Made by a program: the position numbers and the translations under genes. DNA of 64,000 bases from the NCBI GenBank assembly GCA_031472005.1, contig PZJY01000004.1:372001-436000 (forward strand). Reading direction: 5' to 3'. How positions within the stretch are numbered: the stretch's first letter is position 1; the number at the start of each line of letters is the position of its first letter. Below are positions 55,579-64,000 of the stretch, piece after piece. The notes below the pieces were generated by a model. That model worked only from the letters and a program-made list of their open reading frames with translations. It was not told the origin of the DNA and searched no databases. This stretch comes from Tetracladium setigerum (Eukaryota; Ascomycota; Leotiomycetes; Helotiales).

Positions 55579-55948
55579 CTATTTTCCAGTCTCATGAAAC
55601 TCAATCACCATTCTCTCAAGCGAATTAACCAAATCCCTTGTTTCTCCCACTTCGCCGAGCTTTTTGTCTTCGTAAATCTCGTCCGGTGGTGGCAGATTGA
55701 AGTGTTTTAAACGGGTAGCCCTACACTTAGATATCTTCCCTATTCACTTATCAGCTATATTCAAATCCGACGCTATAGAGATTCGTACCTGATTTCGTAC
55801 CTGCTCGGGGTTTTTTGGATAAATGCATTCTCATTATCCAAAACTTACGCATGGAAATCTCATCGTTTAAATTGAGACCAAATTTGATTTCTTTAGGGTC
55901 AAGTGTCCAAGGAGGAATGCGCCTCGTAAGGGTCACGGATTCTGCCAT
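55579..55948 (-). CDS. Small hypothetical gene, probably two exons
   Basis: First part from ATG 55948 (MAESVTLTRRIPPWTLDPKE). Terminal part LKHFNLPPPDEIYEDKKLGE...RMVIEFHETGK with stop at 55579. Between them is a GTACG..TAG intron-like stretch containing a duplicated CAGGTACGAA donor. The frame does not close with the obvious sites, so the exact junction is unknown. No family is recognised. Both halves have coding-like composition. Confidence 0.4.
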
Positions 55949-56277
55949 TGATATACTATATCGTGCAGTGACAAGACCTCAGAAGTCAAACGGGGTCTTA
56001 GTCAACGAGCTTTAACTTTTCGAAACCAGAACGCTACGGTACTGTACTGAGCATTTGTCGAGACGTTCGACATAATTCCTTCTCTATTATCTAACTTATT
56101 CAGTCTTCTTGGATAATCTAATTATAGTAATGTACCTAAATATATCTGAGCTAAGCTCGCACAAATATGAATTGCGCCAGCGGTAAAGTTTTAGGGCCTA
56201 GGCACAGATTAGGAGAATTGGTGGGGTTTTAGCATTGAGCTCGACAATAAATCATACTTTGAATTTTGTCAAGGAAT
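55949..56277. other. Nothing recognised
   Basis: Short interval between the small gene and repeat copy H. Confidence 0.4.
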
Positions 56278-56757
56278 TAACGTCTGTCCCTGCGTAGCGA
56301 GACGCACCCTGCAACGAGATAAATCATAGGTACTTCGAATTCAAGTGACTCTAAAAATGTGAATATATCAAAAATTTAATATATTTTTATTTTAGTCACA
56401 CTATATGCCTCTCCCAAACACTCCTGACCTATTAATTCCGAAAATTTTGATCGTGTCGTCGCTGTCCACCTGAAAATCATAGAGAGCCTCTTATTATAGT
56501 ATAATAGGACCCCTCGACCCGCGACACCACTATCAAGCTCTTTTCGCCTTTTAAACGTATAAAATACTAGATGTGGATTTCCGAGTTTTATTCACGATAC
56601 TAAAAGATTATTCTCAATGTTATAGCGGCCAGAGCGCCCTGTATCATACACCGTCATAGGCTGATACCTCCTCCAATCAAGCGATCAAGGATCCTAGTTA
56701 GCGGCGGGTGTTATTATAGTAATCTCGGTAGAATTTTAATAAAATCTGTGGCTGCTA
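56278..56757 (+). repeat. Dispersed repeat family, copy H (~480 bp)
   Basis: Starts TAACGTCTGTCCCTGCGTAG and continues CGAGACGCACCCTGCAACGA. Aligns over its length with copy A (7521-7992) in the same orientation. At its inner end it reads GTGGCTGCT, a motif also found inside copies E and F, and the next 35 bp repeat GTGGCTGCG twice more. Confidence 0.8.
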
Positions 56758-57061
56758 AACGTGTGGCTGCGACGTTTGTGGCTGCGCGTACCGTGCTTGT
56801 TTCCCGACATCCTCCGATTAAGTTAGAGCAAAAAGTGGGCCTGTGCGCAGCCAACAAAATCGGCCATCCCTTCCTTAGGAGATGCTTCTTTTCACTTCCA
56901 GCTTTCACTCTTCTCTCTTTGCGCTCTACAGTACTGTAAAGTTCCAAAACATCAATTCTGAATGATTTCATATTTGACCCACATTTTATGCTGCACTAAC
57001 CTTGTATGGCTAGCGGTATTCTGGATCCCTGGATTGTTGAGGTATCGTAACAGAAATGACT
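56758..57061. other. Nothing recognised
   Basis: Between repeat copy H and the ankyrin gene stop. A frame of 85 codons on the minus strand is not supported. Confidence 0.35.
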
Positions 57062-58294
57062 CTACATGTTAGACCCAAGACTCCTTAACGCATTCCTAAT
57101 TCGTTTGTTTGGAACCCCATCTACTTTCCGTTTCCTGTCTTGCCATCTGTGTCCGGATCCTAGATATCCTTTCTTGCGATGTTTCTGTTTGACGAGAAAT
57201 TCCACCGCCTCTGTGTTAAGATTCTCAACCGCATATGATAGCGGTGTGCGAGATCGATGATCCAGAGCAGCCAAGTCAGCGCCTCGTTGTTTCAGAATCC
57301 GCAAAAGTTCAGTTGAGCCAAGCATCGCGGCATAATGAGTCGTAGCGCTATAAGCTGGGAATGCGTCCGTCATCCAGCGCTTGATCGACCGTGACGACTG
57401 ATCATTTGGGTCCATCCCTTGCTCGAGGAGAAAGGTGACTATTGCACGGTTGCCAGACATGACAGCCAAGTGTAAGGGCGGAGCTGGAAACCAGCGAACT
57501 GCTTCTCCCAAGCTTCCATGCCTTTGGTGCCACCAAAGCTGCGTGTGCTGGTTCCATAAAGCTTCGACAAGTTGGGCGTCCCCAAGCATACTTGCACAAG
57601 ACAAGGCCTGGAGGTAGTCAGATTGGCTATTGGGAAATTTGAGCGCGGTATTGGCATGACCGAAGATGACGGCCAGTTCTCTTGCGGAGAACGTCTTTCT
57701 GGCAAAGAAATCCGCGAGTTGTTGTCCGAATGCCTTGCCCACAGAAACTTGGAGTTTCCGTGTAGCTTGTGGGAACGTAGCTCTCCCGCGACTCCCATCC
57801 TGGCTAGAGGTGATTTGCAGTACCGCAGAGGCATGTCCGTATCGTGCAGCTAGATGAAGAGGAGTTATATTATCATCAGCAAACCAACCAGTTTTATACT
57901 TCAGAAGTAGCGTAATGGTTTCGTTGTTGCCATTTGCTGCCGCAAGATGTAGTGGCGTCCGAAGCTTTGAGTCACGAACACTTGGCTTGATCCCTTGTGC
58001 CAGAAGCTCCGAAGTTCTTTTGAATGACCCAGAGGCGGCAGCAGCAAGGAGGGCACCTTCCCTCGGGTCATGGGTGTATAAATCAATAAGCTTTGAGACT
58101 ATCTCAATGGTCGAGCCAGCTGCGGCGGCAGCAAGAAGAGGGTCTTCCACGTCCGAGTAGACAGGATTAGAAGCTCTCAGGCCTAAAGTTAATGGCCATA
58201 AGCTGGGACTGTGCTCCATGAAGAAAATGACCGAACCGTGTATAACCCATAAAACCACTAGAAAGATTATGAAGAGAGACAATTGTAGTCCCAA
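57062..58294 (-). CDS. Ankyrin-repeat protein, possibly membrane-anchored
   Basis: 410 open codons. The first ATG is at 58219 (MEHSPSLWPL), giving 385 aa. The open frame upstream encodes a hydrophobic helix (LSLFIIFLVVLWVIHGSVIF) that would be a signal anchor if an upstream exon supplies the start. Ankyrin repeats: LRTPLHLAAANGNNETITLL, NITPLHLAARYGHASAVLQI, PPLHLAVMSGNRAIVTFLLE, THYAAMLGSTELLRILKQRG, RTPLSYAVENLNTEAVEFLV, with a degenerate middle. The C-terminus is very basic (KQKHRKKGYLGSGHRWQDRK). It lies ~300 bp downstream of, and on the same strand as, the STAND-type N-terminal-domain ORF. Confidence 0.8.
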   Translation of the reverse strand: MGLQLSLFIIFLVVLWVIHGSVIFFMEHSPSLWPLTLGLRASNPVYSDVEDPLLAAAAAGSTIEIVSKLIDLYTHDPREGALLAAAASGSFKRTSELLAQGIKPSVRDSKLRTPLHLAAANGNNETITLLLKYKTGWFADDNITPLHLAARYGHASAVLQITSSQDGSRGRATFPQATRKLQVSVGKAFGQQLADFFARKTFSARELAVIFGHANTALKFPNSQSDYLQALSCASMLGDAQLVEALWNQHTQLWWHQRHGSLGEAVRWFPAPPLHLAVMSGNRAIVTFLLEQGMDPNDQSSRSIKRWMTDAFPAYSATTHYAAMLGSTELLRILKQRGADLAALDHRSRTPLSYAVENLNTEAVEFLVKQKHRKKGYLGSGHRWQDRKRKVDGVPNKRIRNALRSLGSNM

Positions 58295-58595
58295 TTGAGA
58301 GGCGTGACATGGTTTTTGTCCTATTGTAATTTGAAATGTGATCGTTTATCAACCCAACGGAATTATAGGAAGGTGGCGTCGCTTCGTATCTTGCTCGAAG
58401 ATAAGCACCAGAATTTGCGAGTACTTCCTCGTAGCCTGTACTCTCCTGGGATATGAAGGACTGGTCATCACACTACCTCACAAATCGAATCGAAGTTGCT
58501 TTAACTACTTATCGAATTTAGCGCCGCGTCTCCATTGGGGTGGTCCTGCGTAACTTAGTAAGCTCTGCTGTAGAATCTTTAGCGCAGATGTTAAC
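58295..58595. other. Spacer between N-terminal-domain ORF and ankyrin ORF
   Basis: Contains several GT and AG sites. One long intron or small exons could in principle join the two flanking ORFs, but I found no unique model. Confidence 0.35.
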
Positions 58596-59045
58596 CTACA
58601 GCTCAAATGCTTGGATAACAAAACTTAATGCTGATCGTCTCTCCCTGAGTGTTTCGAGATGGCTCTTCATAATGTCCTCATTCCAAAGGAATTTGATCTT
58701 TCTCTTGACGCCGAACTTTGCTTTTGGCGCCACAGATACTTCTAAAGCTGCGGAGATCTCGGCCTGAATTGATTTGAGAGATTCTTCAAAATATGCCAGG
58801 CACACCCTCAAATCCAAGATCTCCTCATAGATGTCGGTCGACCGGTGTCTGTTGCTCTCCATCCATTGTTTTATTTTTCGGAAGGCGACTCCAAGCATCG
58901 TGCATTCTTTCTCGATAGAGTGCAATACTGTCTCGGCATTGTTGTACTTGTCTAGGAGGTTGTGGATGTCCCTGGCAACTCTCGCGGTTAATACACTGAG
59001 CGAGGCTGTGACGCTGACCAGGCCGACGACGCTGGCGGGCTCCAT
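58596..59045 (-). CDS. Fungal STAND/NLR-type N-terminal domain protein
   Basis: ATG at 59045 (MEPASVVGLVSVTASLSVLT), about 149 aa, ending at 58596 beside a GTAGGT donor-like site. The pattern is a short hydrophobic N-terminus MxPAS..GLV, then helices with NLLDKYNNAETVLHSIEKEC, a W in FRKIKQWMES and ILDLRVCLAYFEESLKSIQ. It matches the helical 'fungal N-terminal domain of STAND proteins' often placed before NACHT, ankyrin or WD repeats. In such receptors it is the presumed effector or self-association domain. Here no NACHT follows; the next ORF encodes ankyrin repeats. It is either the first exon of that gene or a stand-alone domain. Confidence 0.65.
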   Translation of the reverse strand: MEPASVVGLVSVTASLSVLTARVARDIHNLLDKYNNAETVLHSIEKECTMLGVAFRKIKQWMESNRHRSTDIYEEILDLRVCLAYFEESLKSIQAEISAALEVSVAPKAKFGVKRKIKFLWNEDIMKSHLETLRERRSALSFVIQAFEL

Positions 59046-59812
59046 GAGGGCCAATCAATGATGTGTATCGAATAAGAACTCTTCCAACCGACAAGAAGAC
59101 TGGTAGCCAGAGTTGAAGATCTGGATTTAGAGAACTGAGACGAATTAAAGAGGAAGGGAAGGTCGCCGTCCATACAGGCGCGAACCGCTAAGCCTAATTA
59201 TTGGCCTGATGCCTTAACATTTATTCCAGCAAATACAACTTCACATACCGTACGGCTCTTGTGCACGAATCTTCACTCATTTTTGAATACAATAGAATAG
59301 AAATAATTACTAAGTTATAGATTCAATTATATAGTACTATACAATACTCTCGGCATCATCATCCGCCGAATAAACCGCGCTCAGTTCTCGATTATCGAAG
59401 TTATGCTCGCTATTGGGTCCTGGTCCGATTTGCTCCCTACAGTACACCTATCACTTCATCTTCCGATATCCCCAACCACCTTGTGTTTACCGAGTAAATA
59501 CACGACTGCGACAGCCGCCACCTGCTGATAGAATACTCGAGAAGCCTGCTCCCCACCACACGCGTGACATGGACGTGACCAGGCTTGAGAATCGTGGCTA
59601 AGTAAAATATAGCGAGCCCGGGCGTGAACATAGTATATTTAACTAGGCTAATGCACATTACTAAGCACCGCAACATGTGGCCTTTCTCCTCGTACCGGCG
59701 AAACGCCCGGACTACATTCTTTTCATCTCTTAGTGTCTTTAAAATTTAGATCTATATTACTTCGCTGTAGAACCTTACCCTAAGTGCTCCGAATTTTGAA
59801 AACAATCTAATA
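59046..59812. other. No supported gene
   Basis: Presumed promoter region of the N-terminal-domain ORF plus AT-rich DNA. Short frames at 59413-59676 are not supported. Confidence 0.4.
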
Positions 59813-60052
59813 GTCGCGATAAAACAGGGGGGAACAGTGAAAGCAGTAATCGGTGGCGTGATTGAAATGATCGATAGCATAATCAACCACACTCTTTTTC
59901 TTGTTACTAAGTGGTCTCCTTAGGGAGAAATAGTTAATGAAAACAATGTATTAATAACATCTTTATAGACTTACTAAGAAAAAATTTATGATTCCAAAAC
60001 TACAGATTCATCTCGTGACAGGGTGCGTCTCGGGACGCCGGGACGGACGTTA
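59813..60052 (-). repeat. Dispersed repeat family, copy I (~240 bp)
   Basis: Reverse complement starts TAACGTCCGTCCCGGCGTCC then CGAGACGCACCCTGTCACGA and TTTTGGAATCATAAATTTTT. Aligns with copy B (25145-25384) over its length in inverted orientation. Confidence 0.78.
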
Positions 60053-60245
60053 GTTTCTTGGGTGTTCATAGCTGGTTGATGCGGAATCATTTCTGCATGG
60101 AGAAGTTCATTTCGCACATAACGAGGTTGGATATTCTTCTAATTCATTATTCTAGTTACTGCTAAAATGACCAATTATTATGCTTACTGACATTTCATGG
60201 CATGTCTAGCAATACTAATCTTCTTCCTAAGTGAGATGCAACGCC

Positions 60246-60569
60246 TTAGAAAAGGAAGATCATTGACATGGACACGAGTGTAATCATGTATAGTAGAACA
60301 CCTGATGGATAGAATGGGGTCTCTTCGCCTCCAGAAGATGGGAAGAGGGTCAAATTTGATAGCAGACCAACAGATGCCAGGTTTGTTATGGCAGAGGAAC
60401 TTGGGCTCAAACTTGAGCTCGAGGTGGTTTCTGCAATCAAAGAGACTGCAGAAGAGGTTAATGTGGCCGTTGTAAGATGCTTATGTGATGGACTGCTTTG
60501 CGAGGTGGTGCTGGGGATAATGTTGCCGTTGAAAGATACTGAGCTGGAGGAAGCCGAACTGATCACCAC
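60246..60569 (-). other. Ser/Thr-rich terminal exon with hydrophobic C-terminus
   Basis: No ATG (60569 is GTG), so at most a 3' exon; a CCCAG acceptor-like site lies upstream. It reads a Ser/Thr-rich stalk (ATLTSSAVSLIAETTSSSSL) and ends with a hydrophobic segment GVLLYMITLVSMSMIFLF at the stop. That is the layout of a GPI-anchored cell-wall protein C-terminus. The plus strand is also open, so this is tentative. Confidence 0.35.
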
Positions 60570-61023
60570 AGCTCCTGGGATTCGGGATCATCATCATTTG
60601 ACCCCATAAATCTGTAAGAGCAGTCTCATTAAACCTTTAAAAGTAAGTACTATCATGATGATGAAGTCAATCTATACCACTGACCATTTGTTAGGTGGAG
60701 TGACTGCACTAGTCAACGTAATAGAGAGCCAAAAAGACCACAAAATCTGGGAATTTAACATACTGCTAGCCTAAGGAGAGATCAAAATGAATGGGATATG
60801 AAACAGCGTTTTCTTATTGAACAGCAGTGGAGATAGTTATGCTGAGACCAGGAGATTCCATTTTGAGAGCGCTATATTAGGAATTGCGTCTGAGAATAGA
60901 AAGTCTGTCATCATTCTATTGCCCCTAGATAAGGCATTGTATGGAGCGGGTCAAGGATCTTTTGAATTGCTTAGATCTGTCTACTAAATTAATTACACCA
61001 TCATAAAGTTGACCGTGCTAAGG
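60570..61023. other. Nothing recognised
   Basis: AT-rich, stops in all frames. Confidence 0.4.
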
Positions 61024-61485
61024 ATGGCAAGAAAAACTCGCTGGCCAGTTTCTCAAGTACGATTTTCGACAGCGACATTCTATTCGCGTTGTCCCAATGC
61101 TGAGGAATATCGGTGTTTCTTCTCATTCGTGAATCATGTTGAGGAGTGCCCTACTTGCATCGAAGGAATCAACCAGCGTAGGGCTGTTTGCGCTGTGGGC
61201 TTCCATCATGGAAAGAAGGTCCTCGTACACGTATACGAAGAGCGCGGAGAAATATATTCCACCTACGATCGAGACGTCAATAATCAAATCGTTCGACTGG
61301 AGCTGGACGGTACTATTACCGATGTACGACGAATTACACAAATGCTGGACATAAAAGTCACATATAACATACCGTACAAATCCATTGACGGGCGTAGTCC
61401 GTCTGAACAGAAGCCGCCCTCTTTATTGATTAAGTCGGGGTACCCTGAAAGGGTACGCGTGCACAAGAAATGCACCATCTGCTAA
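61024..61485 (+). CDS. Hypothetical small protein
   Basis: 153 aa from the ATG at 61024 (MARKTRWPVSQVRFSTATFY); an in-frame upstream start exists at 61009. Composition is codon-like and globular: YSRCPNAEEYRCFFSFVNHV, a CPTC pair, RAVCAVGFHHGKKVLVHVYE, then IVRLELDGTITDVRRITQML. It ends with VRVHKKCTIC. The scattered Cys pairs might bind zinc. No family is recognised. Probably a lineage-specific single-exon gene. Confidence 0.5.
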   Translation: MARKTRWPVSQVRFSTATFYSRCPNAEEYRCFFSFVNHVEECPTCIEGINQRRAVCAVGFHHGKKVLVHVYEERGEIYSTYDRDVNNQIVRLELDGTITDVRRITQMLDIKVTYNIPYKSIDGRSPSEQKPPSLLIKSGYPERVRVHKKCTIC

Positions 61486-63150
61486 GCAGAAGCTGGAAAG
61501 GTGGATTACATTAGATTTGATAATTGCAGTAGGTTTGTGCTAGTGCCTATTGTCATTTTTTCTTCTTAGAATGTAAATTCAAGATTTTTAATTCTTCATT
61601 CTCTCCAAAATCTACAATCCCTTTCCATTCTAGATGTATATAGAGAGAAATTCATAATTTTGTGTGGAAAAGCCACCTGCAGTAGCTCGAACGCCTAGTC
61701 ATGCTGGATACGTGTTGCAGTCAACTGCTGAAGCGACACGCTTAAAATCCGATGACTAATTTACAGCACCCGCTTGTTCAGATTGTCTATTGTAAGTTAG
61801 GATTAAGTTTTAGAAGATTTCCAAGCAAAATTGATCGGTTTTAGCTCATTTGGTGGGGTATAAAGGAGTTGGTAGAATTGTGGAGTGGTCCCACTGCTGA
61901 CACCCCACAAGGCGGCCTGGGCCGATCCTAAAGGCGAGATTAATTTCCGTCATCCATATCTCGTTATTAGGTTGTATACATGGGATCATCTATGACACAC
62001 CTGTGAAAGCAATCAACCCGGGTCACACACTTTCGAGCCGTAGCCAAGACCGAGAGCGACATCCAATTTATAAGCTAGATCTCTATTTAAGGATTTTTAT
62101 TTTAATTTCGAGGATTTATCTGTACAATTGTTTACGTTGTTTCTTGCACTTTGGGAGGTTTCCAATTGGGGATTTGCAAATGATAAATACGAGTCTGATA
62201 ATATCATGCGACAGGTCCGGGGATAGGCTATCTGGATCGTGGGAATTCAGAGGTAAGCCTTATTTGGATGTCTTCGGCATTCCCAAGGCGGCAAGCTTTT
62301 AGCGAATTAAAACAACATTTGCAGGAGCTAAAAATGCCACGGCAAAGCCCGTTGCTGGACCTTAGCGTGGTTGACGATCTCTGTGAAAACATTTTCTCTC
62401 CACACTGCCTTCCTCAAAAGCAACTCTGCACTTAGCAAGCAGTAGGTATCATCATCATTACAACGGCTGGTCGTCCCTCTAACCTTTTCCAGCCGTTGAG
62501 ACATAAAAGTACCGCGCCCGAAGTCCAAAGCGCTAGGAATCGTGGCTCTTTGTCATAATTTAGCATGCTGAGCTAAGGCTTTCGTGACTAGATCGCCCTG
62601 TATCACTCAATGTATATCGTTGTCATCCGGGGAATCATGCCAGACGTCTTGACTCCCGGCTGGCCTGATCAAGCGAGATGAAACTGTGTGAACTTATGGG
62701 GCCGGACCCGTCAGTCGGAACCCTCTTTCTGTAAGGCTGAGCAACCGCTAAACAAAATGCTTGTGGGTCTGGGGAGTGTGGCTAGGATATCGCGCCGTTA
62801 CAAGCGTTTTTGAACCTGCTTTCGTAAGCATGCATCCAAAGAAAAAAGCCTTGGGGACACCCAGCTAGTCATACCAGTATGCCAGTGCGGTGGACCTCGA
62901 ACTCGCTCTTCTGAATCATGTCAATAGTCAAAATTTCCAAGGCTCTTGTCGAGGCTATTATTATACCTTTCCTCTACAGAACTATAAGGAACTATTTCAG
63001 ATCTTGACTGAAACACATGAAAGCTGTACTGATTTAGAAGGTTTCTACTCGCCTGAGTAGAGAAAAGTGTGTCCCAGCCACCCTCTTTAGGTTGTTCGTA
63101 AGCTGATGGTTGTGGCTGCATGGATGATCAACACGGGAAGGGAGATCGTG
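61486..63150. other. No supported gene
   Basis: Frames of 60-100 codons at 62003-62302, 62328-62528 and 62921-63121 lack signatures. No repeat copy is seen. Confidence 0.4.
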
Positions 63151-63177
63151 ACGATTCGTGCCTGAGGCACGAATCGT
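63151..63177. repeat. Perfect 12-bp hairpin
   Basis: ACGATTCGTGCC (63151-63162), loop TGA, GGCACGAATCGT (63166-63177). A perfect inverted repeat with a three-base loop in otherwise non-coding DNA. Not followed by a T-run on either side. Could be a protein-binding palindrome or cruciform. Confidence 0.85.
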
Positions 63178-63321
63178 TAACGTCAGGATTGTACACGGCT
63201 GATGTCGCATGAATATGCCTCACCGTCATATGTGGATTTAATAAGAGCTGGTAATCTTTTTTGCATAAGAACTATACTTTTGTATCAAACAGACTAGTCA
63301 TTACCTCTGGAATTTTGATAA

Positions 63322-63972
63322 CTAAGTAAGGCTAGAAGGAATACGGCAAGACTCAACTCTCAGCGCGTTCCAGAGGTATGCAATCCTCATCTCCACCTCT
63401 GCTCCGTATCTCTTAGCAGGTCTGCTATCCTCCTTTCTAACACCAACTTCCTTGCTTCCCGACCCCAACATGCAAGAGGAAGGCTCTCTCAGCGTAGTCA
63501 AGCACTGCTCAATCAGGGAAGCCAAATCCTCTCGCTCTGCAAGTGGTCGTCTGCCCAGGACAGGCCTTGTTTGGAATGTAGCCTTTCTCCCCTCATGTAA
63601 TTGAGTGTTGAGCTCTGTCACTAACATGTACAGTTGTGCCTCATCGAACCGCTTCGAGTGTTGCATATCGTTGCCAGCCGTCTCCTGTGGGAGTGATGCT
63701 ACTGATGACTGCACTTCGACGCCGACGTCAATCCCACCACCCGCAGACTTCATCGAATCGTGTATGACGGGTTCGATGACTGGCCCACAAGACTCTGGTA
63801 CGAACATGTTTGATCCGCTCCAGTGTTCTCCCATTCCTGATACGTCGTATGGCCCGTCAAAGCTCGGAGGGTCGCCTTGCCACTCAAAGTTCATAGAGCT
63901 TTCGTCACATATATCCTGCTGTAGGGATCCAATCCACCTATCACCGGCGATATTCGTTCCAGAATGGAGCAT
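63322..63972 (-). CDS. Hypothetical protein, 3' part (gene continues off the window)
   Basis: 216 codons to the stop at 63322. A CATTTCAG acceptor lies directly upstream (about 63975-63982), so the ATG at 63972 may be internal and the 5' exons lie beyond 64000. The N-terminal half is acidic, Gly/Ser-rich and disordered-looking (FEWQGDPPSFDGPYDVSGMG). The C-terminal half is helical and charged (LYMLVTELNTQLHEGRKATF; RRPLAEREDLASLIEQCLTT), with a final EVEMRIAYLWNALRVESCRI. No domain recognised. Confidence 0.55.
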   Translation of the reverse strand: MLHSGTNIAGDRWIGSLQQDICDESSMNFEWQGDPPSFDGPYDVSGMGEHWSGSNMFVPESCGPVIEPVIHDSMKSAGGGIDVGVEVQSSVASLPQETAGNDMQHSKRFDEAQLYMLVTELNTQLHEGRKATFQTRPVLGRRPLAEREDLASLIEQCLTTLREPSSCMLGSGSKEVGVRKEDSRPAKRYGAEVEMRIAYLWNALRVESCRIPSSLT

Positions 63973-64000
63973 TTCTGAAATGGATGCGGGGTTGCTCGTG

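Overview
The window looks like nuclear DNA of a filamentous ascomycete (Pezizomycotina). Most convincing genes need short introns of about 45-115 nt with GT..AG borders and CTAAY/CTGAC-like branch sites. The recognisable families are typical of that group: a DUF3723-like protein, F-box, SAP, DUF1771+Smr, a STAND-type fungal N-terminal domain, ankyrin proteins, and the family often labelled 'geranylgeranyl pyrophosphate synthetase'. A short CCCTAA tract matches the fungal telomere motif. No bacterial-style operons were seen. The exact class (a leotiomycete would fit) is a guess. Exon joins were made by eye and no searches were run.

Layout. 0-11.5 kb is gene-poor: a 17-bp minisatellite (3.3-3.8 kb), a berberine-bridge-enzyme-like FAD oxidoreductase with a 3' frameshift (4-5.6 kb), small unknown ORFs, a RING-H2 fragment, and an 11 kb patch with telomere-like repeats and a 74-bp direct repeat. 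12-18.9 kb is the best-organised accessory block: an F-box protein, then a degenerate kinase and a DUF3723/coiled-coil protein transcribed divergently from a ~180-bp interval. 19.9-24.5 kb is disrupted DNA: an FHA-domain gene split by a Tc1/mariner element with perfect 36-bp inverted repeats, an RBR-ligase remnant, and a small intact ankyrin gene. 27.5-32.4 kb holds a head-to-head pair of unknown genes, then a second head-to-head pair (GGPPS-like family gene and a cytochrome P450) in which both members seem to have lost their 5' ends at the junction. 33.5-36.2 kb has low-complexity and coiled-coil genes. 37.6-39.6 kb is a long inverted repeat that closely brackets a three-exon membrane-protein gene. 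42-50.5 kb is the most housekeeping-like part: SAP protein, Ca2+/cation antiporter, propeller-like ORF, DUF1771-Smr protein and phospholipase D. 50.5-64 kb has decayed and intact ankyrin genes, a STAND-type N-terminal domain ORF, small membrane or unknown genes, and a gene running off the right edge.

A repeat family beginning TAACGTC(T/C)(G/A)TCCCTGCG recurs at about 7.5, 25.1, 32.7, 36.8, 37.6, 39.6, 40.1, 56.3 and 60.05 kb in both orientations. It frames most of the rearranged parts and is the main thread connecting the accessory regions. The two most interesting objects are the inverted-repeat element carrying a gene (37.6-39.6 kb) and the divergent degenerate-kinase/DUF3723 pair (14.4-18.9 kb).
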